Shown piece by piece: positions 1-11,330 of a stretch of 64,000 nt of DNA (positions within the stretch are counted from its first letter, which is position 1; each line of letters starts with the position of its first letter). Under the pieces are notes generated by a model that did not search any database, had not been told where the DNA came from, and was given only the letters and a program-made list of their open reading frames with translations. The position numbers were made by a program, and so were the translations under genes. Source of the DNA: Colletes latitarsis (taxonomy: Eukaryota > Arthropoda > Insecta > Hymenoptera > Colletidae); assembly GCF_051014445.1 (NCBI RefSeq), contig NW_027488368.1:28122001-28186000 (forward strand), written 5' to 3'.

Positions 1-1004
1 CGTTTGAAATCAAGTGGAAATTTCTGTAGGTTAGCCAGAATATAATCTTTAGCAGGAAGTAATTGTCTTGTCACGTCGTCCAAAGTAATTTCAGATGAAC
101 CAGATTTTTTCAATTTTTTAACAGTATTAGTTTGGCTATTGTGTGTTGTTTTGGCGACCTTATTTCCTTCAGAACCTTGATCTGAACTGATAATAGAAGA
201 TAGAGAAAGAGGTCTTTTGGTATATGCCGGAGGAGGCATGGAGAGGATTGTAAAATTCGGCTCTATAGTTGCAGTCGAGCATTCGGTAGTGTTTCGCACT
301 GAATCTTTTTCTATAACATGAGTGACTGCCTGTACATTTGTTTGCATATTTTCTTCAGGTTTTGAAATCCCTAGAGCGCTACTATTGTTTGTGGAATCTA
401 TAGTTTTACAGTACCTAGCGAGGTGCCCCTCTTCATGGCATAAAAAACATGTTAACTTCTCCGTTGATAGATAAATCCAGTAAACTGTATCATCATAATT
501 AATTTTCAGAGTTTCCGGTAATTTAAAAACGTCTTCAGGCTGTATAAACATTTGTCTTCTGAAGCTTAGCACGTGACTGTAGTTAGGGTCACTCATTCCT
601 GCTCTGATAAATGTTATCTGCGAGCTTAACTTGATTTTGAGCTTGTCTAGTTCGTTTTCAATTAAGCTGTGGGGGATTATTGGGCACACGTTTGACAATA
701 TTATTCTTTTAGCTTTTGTAATTAATGGTCGTATTCCAAGAACATGCGGACCAATGTTTACTTTAGCATTACTATCAGTAAGTTTGTCAGCTATCTCCTT
801 ACTATTCAAGTACATGCAAACTCGTCCATGTGAAATGCGAGATACAAATCTAATATTTTTTGGATCCGTTAGCTTTCCCACTGCCACTGTGTACTCCTGA
901 ATAGAAATTCCTTCAATGGAATCAATTATTATTGCCTGTTCTTTAGTCGGAAAATATACTTGTTGAGCCATTTGTGCGTAGGTTTTTGGTACATTCGGAT
1001 TCAT
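1..1004 (-). CDS. Non-LTR retrotransposon ORF1 (Gag-like, CCHC), partial
   Basis: The minus strand is open from an ATG at 1004 to the window edge, about 334 codons, beginning MNPNVPKTYAQMAQQ. Around 432-476 it encodes a retroviral-type zinc knuckle CFLCHEEGHLARYC (C-X2-C-X4-H-X4-C). The 180 residues before the knuckle resemble the RRM-like part of ORF1p in I/Jockey-type elements; after it comes a low-complexity Ser/Thr/Lys-rich tail. Such proteins coat the element RNA in a ribonucleoprotein particle. I see no in-frame stop in the visible part. ORF2 would lie beyond coordinate 1. The family assignment is inferred from architecture, and the knuckle is read directly. Sixty-six bases upstream lies the broken end of an LTR element, so this element probably inserted there with its 5' end near 1070. 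Confidence 0.7.
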   Translation of the reverse strand, partial: MNPNVPKTYAQMAQQVYFPTKEQAIIIDSIEGISIQEYTVAVGKLTDPKNIRFVSRISHGRVCMYLNSKEIADKLTDSNAKVNIGPHVLGIRPLITKAKRIILSNVCPIIPHSLIENELDKLKIKLSSQITFIRAGMSDPNYSHVLSFRRQMFIQPEDVFKLPETLKINYDDTVYWIYLSTEKLTCFLCHEEGHLARYCKTIDSTNNSSALGISKPEENMQTNVQAVTHVIEKDSVRNTTECSTATIEPNFTILSMPPPAYTKRPLSLSSIISSDQGSEGNKVAKTTHNSQTNTVKKLKKSGSSEITLDDVTRQLLPAKDYILANLQKFPLDFK

Positions 1005-1070
1005 GGTTGTTTTCTATACGTGGAAGAGTGCGCCTGAAGCCAGAAACACTTTCCTTCTCTCTCACACACT
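1005..1070 (-). other. Short 5' leader of the non-LTR element at the junction with LTR remnant
   Basis: Sixty-six bases between the ORF1 ATG and the last codons of the neighbouring Gag-Pro frame. It contains a GA-rich tract (minus strand) and no recognisable motif. The exact insertion boundary is not resolvable without an empty-site copy. Confidence 0.35.
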
Positions 1071-2426
1071 TTAAATGAACACTCGCGTATCGCTCGCAAT
1101 CTGAACCAGGACAATAATATAAACACGTCCGTTCTCGACGGTAGCTCGCGCTTGACTCCCTAACCTAATATATTGTTTGGCCTTCATTAAATGTAAATCG
1201 CTACCCATATCTATAAACGCTACTATCTGCTTACCTAGCAATGTAACAGGCTTGTATACTTTATTGTCCTGAACGGCCACTGCCGTATACTCGTTTACCT
1301 GCTTGTGCTGCCCCTTCTTACAATCCATGGCTCTGTGTCCGAAGTCTCGGCAAGCGAAACATCTTGGCCCTTTGCTTTTAACAGGACAGTCTACACCTCG
1401 ATGGTTCCTCTCACCGCAATTGAAGCATCGTAATTGGTTATTCGGCACTTCTTTAACGTCTTGCTTTATTGTCTTCACTGGTGACCACTTGCTTTCCTTT
1501 GGCTTGATCGCTGGGTTGAACGGCAACGATCTTCCTTGCAAGGAAATTCTATCGAATGCTGCTAACAGTTCCCCCTTAGTTGCTATCTTCTGCACTCGCG
1601 CCAGATCCCTTAATCCTCGATCAGGTATTCCTTCTATATTGTACTCTATCATTTCTGCGTCACTGATAGGTACGCGGTATCCTAAAATCACGTTTTGATG
1701 TACATATTCGCTGAACGTTTCTTCTTTCCGCCAAACACGCGCCTCAAAACGTCGTCTCATCTCAAGAACGCTTCCAGGATGGTAAAACATTTCCTGTAGA
1801 TTCCTCAGTAATTCTTCTACTGACATTGCAATATGTTCAGGTTTCGAATGTAATCACTCAAGTGCATTACCCTTCAGTCGCGATCCCATCAACAGTTTAG
1901 CCATATCATCCGTCAGTTGATACGTCATTTTCAATGTTTGAACTTGACGCTCCCACGTGACGAATGTATTGCTACTTCCATCAAAATAACTTAATAAATC
2001 CGCAATGGCAGAGATATTTACCGGTGGCGGTCGTCTTTGCCCCGTCGGTACGCTTACTGATTCCCCTGCCTCACCTCTATCGAGATTAAGCCTCTGCATT
2101 TCTCGAAGTAATGCAATTTGTTGGCGAGCTAAATCAAGCTACCGCTCTACTAGTTGCTTCTCTCTTTGCGCAAGTTCCATTTCTCGCCGCATCTGTACCA
2201 TATCACTTGCGCATCCTGAACTATTGTCACTCGCAGTTTCTTCGACCACGCTGCTTGAACATACTTTTAACCATTCGCCGGTCGGATCGGCTTCATGCAG
2301 CCGCTGAATCAATTCCGCTTTCAAACCAGATATTGAAAGTCCCTTCTCTCGTAATTTTTCTTTCAATTCTGCGATGCAGAAATCACTTGCATCCCTCCTT
2401 ACTGAAGCCATTTTATTGACCACCAC
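1071..2426 (-). pseudogene. gag: gag(-pro) polyprotein with N-terminal SAP domain and two CCHC knuckles, two nonsense codons
   Basis: One reading frame, broken by TAG at 2136-2138 and TGA at 1854-1856. Both read as single-base changes of sense codons (CAG and TGG are the likely ancestors). Residues about 15-45 (CIAELKEKLREKG, then SGLKAELIQRL) match a SAP helix-extension-helix motif, normally a DNA- or RNA-binding module. The middle resembles retrotransposon capsid (FVTWERQVQTLK). Two zinc knuckles follow, CFNCGERNHRGVDC and CFACRDFGHRAMDC, then a retropepsin start with VAFIDMGSDLHLM, where an aspartyl protease normally has D-T/S-G. The frame ends 66 bases before the neighbouring element's ORF1. 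A SAP domain at the front of Gag is unusual but recurs in some insect Gypsy lineages. Confidence is high for Gag and moderate for SAP. Confidence 0.75.
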
Positions 2427-2566
2427 AACTATGAATCGTCACGTTCCACACTAGTCCGCGCAGCACACACTCTACACATTCACCTCAACCCTTTTAAGTA
2501 AACTCTGTTCTCACAATACTTTACTGTCCACACTAAGCGTTCTGCTACGACTCGGTTTAAATTCTG

Positions 2567-2584
2567 ATCGCGGACCAGCCCCCA
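2567..2584 (-). promoter_or_regulatory. Primer-binding site for minus-strand cDNA synthesis
   Basis: On the minus strand the 18 bases read TGGGGGCTGGTCCGCGAT, starting with the TGG expected opposite a tRNA CCA end. They differ by two bases from the proline-tRNA-type PBS used by gammaretroviruses and several insect Gypsy elements. It lies four bases downstream of the presumed LTR end. Confidence 0.6.
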
Positions 2585-2588
2585 ATTT

Positions 2589-2782
2589 TGTAGAAAATGA
2601 AATTAAAATAGAGTAAAAGATGTTAAGTTTACTTGAACATGAAATAAAATAAAGGTGGTAAAAATATAACTCGCTATGTCTTAACTCGCTCGTGTGGACT
2701 CTTCGACGGTTCGCTCGACTCTGCCCTTTTTTCCCAGGGCCAGCCACGTGCATCTTCAAACTGAATGACGCCACCCACAACA
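2589..2782 (-). repeat. Probable 5' LTR (about 194 bp) of the SAP-Gag element
   Basis: On the minus strand it begins TGTTGTGGG and ends TTTTCTACA, giving TG...CA termini directly before the PBS. It contains an AT-rich stretch with TATATTTTT. No partner LTR is visible, so the boundaries are inferred from the termini and PBS alone. Confidence 0.5.
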
Positions 2783-2893
2783 TTGACGGCATCGGCATCG
2801 ATACCATTGCATAAACAATCATTCGGCTCCAAGCATTCGTCGCTTACTCATACCACTCATGATTCACACATACCATACACACACACACACCAC
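2783..2893. other. Short spacer with a CA microsatellite
   Basis: A unique-looking 111-base stretch between the LTR and the satellite. It ends in an interrupted (CA)n run at about 2876-2893. No gene seen. Confidence 0.5.
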
Positions 2894-3094
2894 ACTAGCT
2901 TACTCCTTACTCACTGGCATACTGCTTGCGTACTAGCTTACAACTTGCTTAACAGCTTACTGCTTGCTAACTAGCCTACCGGTTACTTACTAGCCTACTG
3001 CTTGCTTTCTAGCATACTGCTTCCTTACTAGCTTCCTGCTCGCTTACTAGCTCAGTACTTGCTTACCAGATGACTGGATACTTACTAGCCTACT
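2894..3094 (+). repeat. 19-bp satellite array, block 1
   Basis: Degenerate tandem copies of a 19-base unit close to CTTACTAGCTTACTGCTTG. The last 14 bases (3081-3094) are repeated at 8296-8309 and form the target-site duplication of copy A. Confidence 0.85.
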
Positions 3095-3607
3095 TTTTTT
3101 TTTTTTTTTTTTTTGGTCGTGGGGAAAATCTTCGAAAGACTCCCTCCCACCTCCTTGGGGAGAGGTGGGAGGGGTGTGTGGGATTCCCCGCGCCCGTACA
3201 ACGACAGGCGCGGGACCTACCCACTAAAAACCCCACGGTGACCCTTCGGCACGCTTTGGGAGGATACCGGGAATCGCTCGAAGCATTCTTCCGGTATCCT
3301 CCCCGTGCCCGCGCTTTCGCGCCCATCCCCCGGGGGGACAATCGGTCCCCCCAGTAGACACACTGCCTCATAGCGGCGGGACGGGGCCACTCCATCCCGC
3401 CGCTATCCGTCCCGGGGCCGCGTTTAGTGGCGGCTGCGAGCCCCAACTCGCAACCGCCCGCGACCCCGTTTCCACCCCTCGGCGGCCGGGCGTTCATGGC
3501 CGCACCAGACCGCCGAGGGTGCCTCCCCTTGCGTCGGACCGGTAGGGGGAGGCACTCCTACCCCCAACCGGTCCGACCCGGCGCCGCCTGGCTACTCCCA
3601 GCCTAGG

Positions 3608-6600
3608 TCATCCGCGACGCCTCGCGACCGGGCGACGACCTCGGGCCACCGCACGAGCGCGAGCTTCAACGCGCCGCTGAAGCTCGCGCTCCCTCCCCGC
3701 GGCCTCCTTCTGCAACATTACGTTCTCGCAGAAGGAGGCCACGGCCCTCCACTTCTCCACGCTGCCGAGCATGGCGCGCACCACGCCCGGCAGCGAGACA
3801 TCCCGCCCGACGACGCCGACCAGGACACGGCGCTCCCCCTCCCACGCGGGGCATACCTCCAGGGTATGATCCGCCGTGTCCTGCTCAGCGTCGCAGTGGC
3901 AGCAATGCGCCGTCGGCTCCTTCCCTATCCGGCACAGGTATCTTCCGAAGCTGCCATGCCCGGAAAATACCTGTGCCAGCCGGTAGGTGAGGCTGCCATG
4001 GCCTCTGTCCAGCCACTCCTTCAGGAGTGGCCGAACAGCCCCGACAGTCCGGTGCCCCGCGGTTGGCAGAGCCAGCCGCTCCTGCCACGCGAGCAACACG
4101 GACTGCCGGGCCTGGCGCCTCAAATCGCCCCAAGCAGGTTCTTGCCCGCCCGGGACCGCCCCCATCCCCGCGCGACGGTCGACGCGGTGCCGGTACATCA
4201 CCGCGTGCGACCGCGCGAGCAGGTCCATGGGCGGCATCCCCGCTAGAACCGTCGCAGCCTCATGTGACATGGTCCGATACCCGCGGACGACCCTGAGCGC
4301 CATGCGCCTCTGCACCCGACGCAGCATAGTCATGCTGCGCCGGGAGGCAGCCAGGTCGTCCGCCCAGACGGGGGCCCCGTATAGGGCCACCGACTGGACC
4401 ATTGCCACATAGAGGCGACGAACTCGGCCCGCCGGGCCCCCCAGGTTGGGCAGGATCCGGCCCAGAGCCGCAACCATCCTTTCCAACCGGGGGACCAGGC
4501 AGCGGAAATGCTTCTCGAAACGCCAGTGGCTATCGAGGATCAGCCCTAGATACCTGATCTGGGGCTTCACCTCGATGTCAGCCCCACCCACCCGAATCAG
4601 AGGGGGTGGCGGATCCTGCCGAGGTGAATGAAACGCAATCACCTCGGTCTTATGGACCGCCACCGTCATCCCCATCCCCCTGATCCGGTCGACGACGCGT
4701 TGCGACCCCTCCTCCGCGCGACGCATGGCGCTCCCCCAGTGCGCCCCGACGGCCAGCACCAGTGTGTCATCCGCATAACACACCGTGCTGACGCCGTCGG
4801 GGAGGCCGGCCCGCAACACCGAGTCGTACGCGATGTTCCACAGGAGTGGCCCGAGGACCGACCCCTGCGGAACACCGCAGTACACCTCCCTCCGCATATC
4901 ACCATCCCGGCCCGGATACTCGATCCACCTGCCGCGGAGATAATCCCCGACGACCGCCTTGAGACAAGGGGGGACTCGATGATATTCGAGTCCCCTCCTT
5001 ATCTCTTCCCAGGGGAGGGTGTTAAAGGCATTGGCAATATCCAAGGATATTGCCAATGCCACCCCTCCCCGGGAGACGGCCGCCCCCGAGAGGGCCCTCA
5101 CACGACCTATCGCGTCGATAGTCGATCGGCCCCCCCGGAAACCGAACTGGCAGTCGGCCAGACCGGGATCACCCCGCGACAGGTGCTCGACGAGGCGGGC
5201 AGCAATCACACGCTCGAAGAGCTTGCCCACCTCGTCGAGGAGACAAATGGGCCGGTATGCGGAGGGAGACTCCGCGGGCCGACCCTCCTTCCGGAGGAGG
5301 ACCATCCTCGCCACCTTCCAACTGGGGGGGAATCGCCCGTCCCTCAGGCAGCGGTCGAACAACCGCCTGAGGTCGGCCCCAAGGACGCCCTGGGTCAAGA
5401 CCCAAACCCGGCCGGGCACACCATCCGGACCCGGTGCCGTGTTACGAACCCCGAGCCGTCTGATGGCCGCTGCCAGCTCCTCCTGCGTGACCCCCAGCTC
5501 GGCCGTCCACTCCACTGGGACAGCCGCCGCCGCCGGAGGACGCGGTCCCCTCTCCCCAATTGGGAAGAGTGTATTGACCACGTCCTCCAGCAGCCGGGGG
5601 TCAAGACCATCGGTGACGGGGGGCGCCCACGGGCGGAGCTTATTCAGCACCACCTTATATGGGCGCCCCCATGGATCGTCATCAAGGGTCTGGAGGAGCT
5701 CCTTCCATGCCTGGGTCTTGGCCCGTTTGATGGCGACCTGCAGAGCAACCCGCGCCACGCGGTATGCTCCATACAGGTCATCAGCTGCCCTCGCTCGCGC
5801 CACGCCGTCGCCTGTACGTTGACGACGGCGCGCGCGGGTGTACTGGCGTCGGGCGCGGACAGTCGCGACTCGCAACTCCGCGATCGCGTCCGACCACCAG
5901 TACACCGCCCGACCCGAGGCATCGCCGCGTCGCAAATACCCGCGACCAATGCTCCGAGCCGGGCGACCTCCTCCTCTATGCTCGGCAACTCGGCCGCTCC
6001 CTGCGGCCAAGTTGCAGCGAGGGCAGCTGCCATCAGGGTGTCCTTGTCCAGGCGCCGAAGCGCCCAGCGGCGTGGTGGGGTGCCACGCAGGCAGCCGTGT
6101 CGGGATGCACTCGCGGCGGCAGAGACCTCCATCCGGATGTACCGGTGATCGGAGAGTGTCTCTGCCCCCGCGACCACGTGCCAACCCGACACCATGCGCA
6201 CGGCGTTGGGGGTCGCGAATCCAACATCCACGATGGACCCCCCATATCGCCGCACGCATGTGTGCTCCGACCCCCGGTTCAATACCCGGAGGCCGAGCCC
6301 CGCCGCCCAATCGCCCAGGATCCGGCCGCGAACGGAGGTCCTGGGGGATCGCCAAACCACCGACTTGGCATTAAAATCCCCCAGGACCAGCACCGGCCGG
6401 GCGGCGTAGCGCTGCACGCATGCCGCGACCTCGGCCAAGTACAGCTCGAACGCAGCGTGACCGCTACGGGGCGAAATGTAGCACCCCACCACAGCGACTC
6501 CCCCCCAGTCCACGGCAACGAATCCCCGACCGCGCTCCAACAAGGAGAACGGTGGGGACCCGTCGCCCCCTCCCCATACCGTCGCCACCAAGCCGTCCGC

Positions 6601-6750
6601 GACGCCCACCTAATGAGGGTGATCAGGGACGCGGTACGGCTCGGCGGCGACCGCCAGGCCAACCCCCCACTCCGCGAGGACTTGGGACATCAAGTCCTGT
6701 GCCGCGCGGCAGTGGTTGAGGTTGGCCTGGAGGAGGAGGCGGGGCGGCAT
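3608..6750 (-). pseudogene. ORF2 (endonuclease-reverse transcriptase) of copy A, broken
   Basis: It starts at the TAATG overlap with ORF1 (ATG at 6750). A TAG replaces the Trp codon after VPDHPH at 6612-6614. A 19-base deletion near 5911, relative to copy J, shifts the frame just after the endonuclease. The remainder is open to the family stop at 3608-3610, with a short in-frame deletion before the stop. APE-type endonuclease motifs (LQANLNHC, AEPYR, GDFNAKS, SDHRYI), RT motifs (FRGGRSTIDAI, SLDIANAFNTLPW, GVPQGSVLGPLLWN, YADDT) and a C-terminal CCHC-like finger (CCHCDAEQ...DHTLEVC) are all recognisable. It could not make a working protein. Confidence 0.85.
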
Positions 6751-8295
6751 TAATTAATGGCCGCGCCAGCCTCCTCCCGGCCATCCGTCCCCGTAGCACC
6801 GTCCACCTCCATGGAGGACGATGCCACCGCCCTCGGCACCGGAGCCGGTGCAGCCCGCCTCTTCCTCTCCTTCCGGGAGTGGGGGGGGAGCACTTCTTGC
6901 TCCCCACCCTGTGATCGGCTGGCCTCCCCATGTCCGCACACAGCGGGCAGTGGGGGGCCGCCGAGCACTGGCTCGCACGGTGCTCTTTGGCACCGCAGCG
7001 GTAACACTGACCGCTGCGGTCCACCGGCGAGGTGCACCACTGCCTCACGTGCCCCAATTCGAGGCAGCGGTGACACTGGAGCGGGCGCGGCGCGAGGATT
7101 TCCACTCGCGCCGAAACCCACCCCACCAACACCCTCCCGGATTCCGCCACCTTAAGGGTGGCGGAGAGGGGGCACCGGGCCCACACCGACCCGAGGCCGG
7201 AGGGCGACCTGCGGATCTCTCCGATCCGCAGGTCCTCCACAGGACAGTCCCCCGCCCTCGCAAGGGCACGGGACACATCCTGTGCGCTGACCGAGTCGTC
7301 CAGCCCACAAACGCGCATCTCCCGGAGCCTCTGGGCGAGACGATCCGCCTTCGCGCCGCCTTCTGCACCGGGGGTCTCCAGCAAGAGACCCCCGGTCACG
7401 GCCCTCTTCGCCCTCACGGAGGCGATGCCCAGCTCTTCCAGGGAGATATTCTCCCTGGCGAGCCGCATCGCCTCCGCGAGGGTCAGGTCGCCCCCCTGCG
7501 CAACGGTCAGCGTCACCGCTGCCGTTTTTGGGGGACGACCTGGTCGTGCCTTCCCGACCTTCGCGTCCTTTACCTTGGCCGCCGGCGGCGGAGGCGGAGG
7601 CTGCGGTTGGGAGGCCTTCCTCACCGCCCGCTTCGCCTTCCGCCCCACCACCTCACTCCACGCAACCCCCCCTTGGGAGGGTGCTGTGGAGGACGCGACC
7701 ACCGCGACCACGGGTACACCACCCCCCTTGGGGGTCGCGACCCGGGGCCCTGGTGCCGCAACGCTGGGCGGAGCCTTCACTCCGCCCTTCTTTGCCTTCC
7801 CCGACTGTACCGGAACAGGTCGGGGAGGCACCGCCTTCCTGCTGACCGCTCTTCCGGCGAGGAGCTCCTCCCGGAAGGCGGCCAGCTTGCCATCAATCAT
7901 GTCCCCAATCCTCCTCAGAAGATCGTCTTCTGAGGAGGACGGGGACTTCTTCACGGGCGGAGTGCGGGTGAAGGGGCCCGCGGTGCCCCGCACCACTGCC
8001 GCCGCACTCCGCTTATTTACCTCCGCCGAGGGACGCGGCGGTGGAGGAGGAGGGAGGATGGGAGGGAGGGCCGCGCTGTTCCACAGCGCCTCTGCCCTCC
8101 TCCTCCCCTGTCGCTCCTCCTCCAACAGGAGCTGCAGACGGGCATTCCGCCCTCTGAGCTCCCGCGCCGCCTCCCTCATTTCCTCCGCCGCGGCCTTCAG
8201 GGCCTCCGCGCCACCGCTTTTCTGCCCCTTAAAGGCGCAGGCAGCGGCGACTTTCTCCACCCGCCTCAGGGACGAGGAGATCCTCTCCGATATCT
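6750..8295 (-). pseudogene. ORF1 (Gag-like) of copy A, 5' truncated and frameshifted
   Basis: The N-terminus is missing because the insertion is 5' truncated. Relative to copies L and K there is an in-frame deletion of 17 codons before EMRVCGLDD (about 7317) and a frameshift in a G-run near 6885-6893, which garbles the last 40 residues. Coiled-coil-like Arg/Glu/Leu-rich sequence, a Pro-rich middle and the CCHC knuckles CHRCLELGHVRQWC and CYRCGAKEHRASQC are preserved. The stop TAA (6750-6752) overlaps the ORF2 ATG by one base. Confidence 0.8.
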
Positions 8296-9292
8296 CTTAC
8301 TAGCCTACTGCTTGCTTACTAGCATTCCGCCTCCTAACTAGTCTGCTGCGTGCTTTCTAGCTTAAAGCTTGCATACTAGATAATTGCTCGCATACTAGCT
8401 TACAGCAAGAATACTCGCTTCCTGCTCGCTTGCTAGCTTGCTGCTTCCTTTCTAGCTTATTGCATGCTTACTAGCTTGCTGCCTGCTCACCAGCCTACAG
8501 CTTTCTTACTATCAAACTGCTTTCTTACTAGCCTGCTCCTTGCTTTCTAGATTACAGCTGGCATCCAAGCTTACTGCTAGCTTATTTGCTTACTGCTTGC
8601 ATACTAGCCAGCTGCTTGTTTTCTAGCTTAGTACTTCCTTACTATCTTCCTGCTTGCTTACTAACTCGCTGTTTGCTTACTAGCTTACCGCTTGATTACT
8701 TGCTTACTGCTACCTTACTCGCTTCCTTCTTGCTTACTAGCCTGCTGCATGCTATCTAGCTTACTGCTTGCACAATAGCTAACTGCATTCTTAATAGCCT
8801 GCTTCTTGCTTTCTAGCTTACTGCTCGCTTACTAGATCACTGCTTGCTTACCAGCTTACAGCTTGCTTACTAACATACTGCTTGCTTACTAGCTTACTGC
8901 TTGGTTGCTAGCATACTGCCTTCTTACAAGATAATTGCATTCTTGCTAGCCTGCTGCTTGATTACTAGCTTACCTGTTTCTTACCGGCTTATTGCATGCT
9001 TACTAGCATACTACTTCCTTACTAGCTTCCCGCTCGCTTACTAGCTCACTGCTTGCTTACTAGCTTAGTACTTCCTTACTAGCTAACTGCTATCTTACCA
9101 GGTTACTGCCTGCTTTCTAGCTGACTGGTTGCTTTCTAGGTTACTGCTTACTTACTAGTTTACTGCATGCGTAGTAACTAACGGCTATCTTGCTAGCCTG
9201 CTGCTTGCTTTCTATATTACTGCACGCTTACTACCATACTGCTTCCTTACTAGCTTCGTCCTCGCTTACTAGCTCACTGCTTGCATACTAGC
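8296..9292 (+). repeat. 19-bp satellite array, block 2
   Basis: About 1 kb of degenerate 19-base units (ACTAGCTTACTGCTTGCTT phase), with many single-base variants and phase slips. No coding content; short open frames here are Leu/Thr-rich by-products of the repeat. Confidence 0.85.
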
Positions 9293-9813
9293 TTTTTTTT
9301 TTCTTCTTGGGGAAAATCTTCAAAAGACTACCTTCCACCTCTTTGGGGAGTGGTGGGAGGGGTGTGTGGCATGCCCCACACCCGTAGAATGACGGGCGCG
9401 GGTCCGACCCTCTAAAAACCCCGCCGTGACACTTCCGCGCGATTTGGGTGGATACCGGGAATCGCCCAAAACATACTTCTGGTATCCTCCCCGTGCCTGC
9501 GCTGTGCGTCCATCCACGGGGGACAAAAGGTTCCTCCTGGCTGTCTCCCTATCTCATGGCGGCAGGACGAGGCCACTCTGTCCTACCGCCATCTGTCTCG
9601 GGGCCGCGTTCAGTGGCGGTTGCGAGCCCCAACTCGCAACCGACGGCGATCCCATTTTTACCCCTCGGCGGCTGGTGGTTGGTGGCCGCTCCATGCCACC
9701 GAGGGTGCCTTCCGATGCGCCGGACCGGAATTGGGGTTGCACTCCCACTTCGGTCCGATCCCGCGCCTCGTGGCTGGAGCAGGCTCCCTTCAGGAACCCC
9801 CTCCCAGCCAGGG

Positions 9814-11160
9814 TCATCCGCCACGCCGCGGTGGCCACCCACGACGCCCGGCGCCTGGGCGGGTCCCTCCTTCCACCAAACTAGCACGAGCCTCAGCACG
9901 CCGCTGAAGCTCGCGCTCCCTGCCCGCGGCCTCCTTCTACAACATTACTTTCTCGCAGAAGGAGGCCACGGCCCTCCACTTTCGCTCGCTGCCGAGCATG
10001 GCACGTACCATGCCCGGCAGCGAGACATCCCGTCCGATGACGCCGACCAGGACACGGCGCTCCCCCTTCCACGCAGGGCACACATCGAGGGTGTGTTCAG
10101 CCGTGTCCTGCTCAGCGTCACAATGGCAGCAACGCGCCGTCGGCTCCTTCCCTATCCGGCACAGGTATCTCCCGAAGCTGCCATGCCCGGAGAACGCCTG
10201 TGCCATCCGGTAAGTGAGGCTTCCATGGCCGCTGTCCAGCCACTCACTCAGGAGTGGCCGAACAGCCCCGACTGTCCGGTGCCCCGCGGTTGGCAGAGCC
10301 AACCTCTCCTGCCACGCGATCATCACGAACTCGTGTGCCTGGCGCTTCCAATCGCCCCAAGCAGGTTCCTGCGCTCTCGGGACCACTCCCACTCCCGCAC
10401 GACGGTCGACACGATGACGATACATCATCGCGTGCGACCACGCGAGGAGATCCATGGGCGGCATCCCTGCAAGAACCGTCGCTGCCTCACGCGACGCGGT
10501 CCGGTGGCCGCGGACGACCCTCATCGCCATCTGCCTCTGCATCCGACGCAGCATCGTCATGCTGCGCCGGGAGGCCGCCAGGTCGTCCGCCCAGACGTGG
10601 GCCCCGTATAGGGCCACCGACTGAACCACATAGAGGCGACGAACTCGTCCCGCCGGCCTAAAGCCGAGACCATCCTCTCCAACCGGGGAACCATGCAGCG
10701 GAAATGCTTCTCGAAGCGCCGGTGGCTATCGAGGATCAGCCCCAGGTACCTCATCCGGGGCTTCACCTAGATATCAGCCCCACCCACCCGGATCAGAGAG
10801 GGTGGCGGATCCTGCCGAGGTGAATGGAACGCTATCACCTCGGTCTTATGGACCGCCACCGTCATCCCCATTCCCCTGATCCGGTCGACGACGCGTTGCG
10901 CCCCCTCCTCGGCGAGGCGCTTGGCCCTCCCCCACTGAGCCCCGACGGCCAGCGCCAGTGTGTCATCTGCGTAACACACGGCACTGACGCCGTCGGGGAG
11001 GTCGGCCCGCAACACCTTATCGTATGCGACGTTCCACAGGAGTGGCCTGAGGACCGATCCCTGCGGAACGCCGCAGTACACCTCCCTCCGCATATCTCCA
11101 TCCCGGCCCGGATACTCGATCCACCTGCCACGGAGATAATCCCCGACGACTGCCCTGAGA
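9814..11160 (-). pseudogene. ORF2 C-terminal half of copy B, broken
   Basis: It encodes the RT region from YLRAVVGDYLRGRW through YADDT, the thumb and the C-terminal zinc finger. A TAG falls after GGADI (10767-10769), a deletion near 10660 shifts the frame before MVQSVALYG, and a TAG follows CEKVML at 9937. Subfamily-2 residues (LPDGVSAVCYADDTLALAVGAQW) distinguish it from J, A and C. The stop is at 9814-9816. Confidence 0.75.
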
Positions 11161-11330
11161 TAAGGAGATGTCACTGCGCCCTGGCAAGTTTAATTCTTGT
11201 CACAGAGGTAAGCATGTCTACCCATCCGGCGGCGGCGTATGTCGTGATCGGGACGAAGAGACCTTTGTACAATGTACGCATGGTTCTGTGTCCCAATCCC
11301 CAGTTTGATCGAGCAAGTCTTGCTAGCGTA

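Larger units (their letters stand above)
1071..2782 (-). mobile_element. 5' part of a decayed Gypsy-like LTR retrotransposon (LTR, PBS, leader, gag)
   Basis: Reading leftwards: a probable 5' LTR (2589-2782), a primer-binding site (2567-2584), an untranslated leader (2427-2566), then a Gag frame running into the beginning of a protease (2426-1071). The rest of pol and the other LTR are not present in the window. The element is cut at about 1070 by the neighbouring non-LTR element. Gag carries two in-frame nonsense codons, so this copy is dead. Confidence 0.65.
3095..8295 (-). mobile_element. Family-1 non-LTR retrotransposon copy A (R1/SART-like), 5' truncated
   Basis: It starts with the complement of a poly(A) tail (T run to 3113), followed by a roughly 490-base 3' UTR (3114-3607), ORF2 and ORF1, and stops inside the N-terminal part of ORF1. 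A perfect 14-bp target duplication, CTTACTAGCCTACT (3081-3094 and 8296-8309), flanks it. That shows target-primed insertion into the satellite. GC content is visibly far above that of the flanking DNA. Both ORFs are damaged. Confidence 0.9.
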
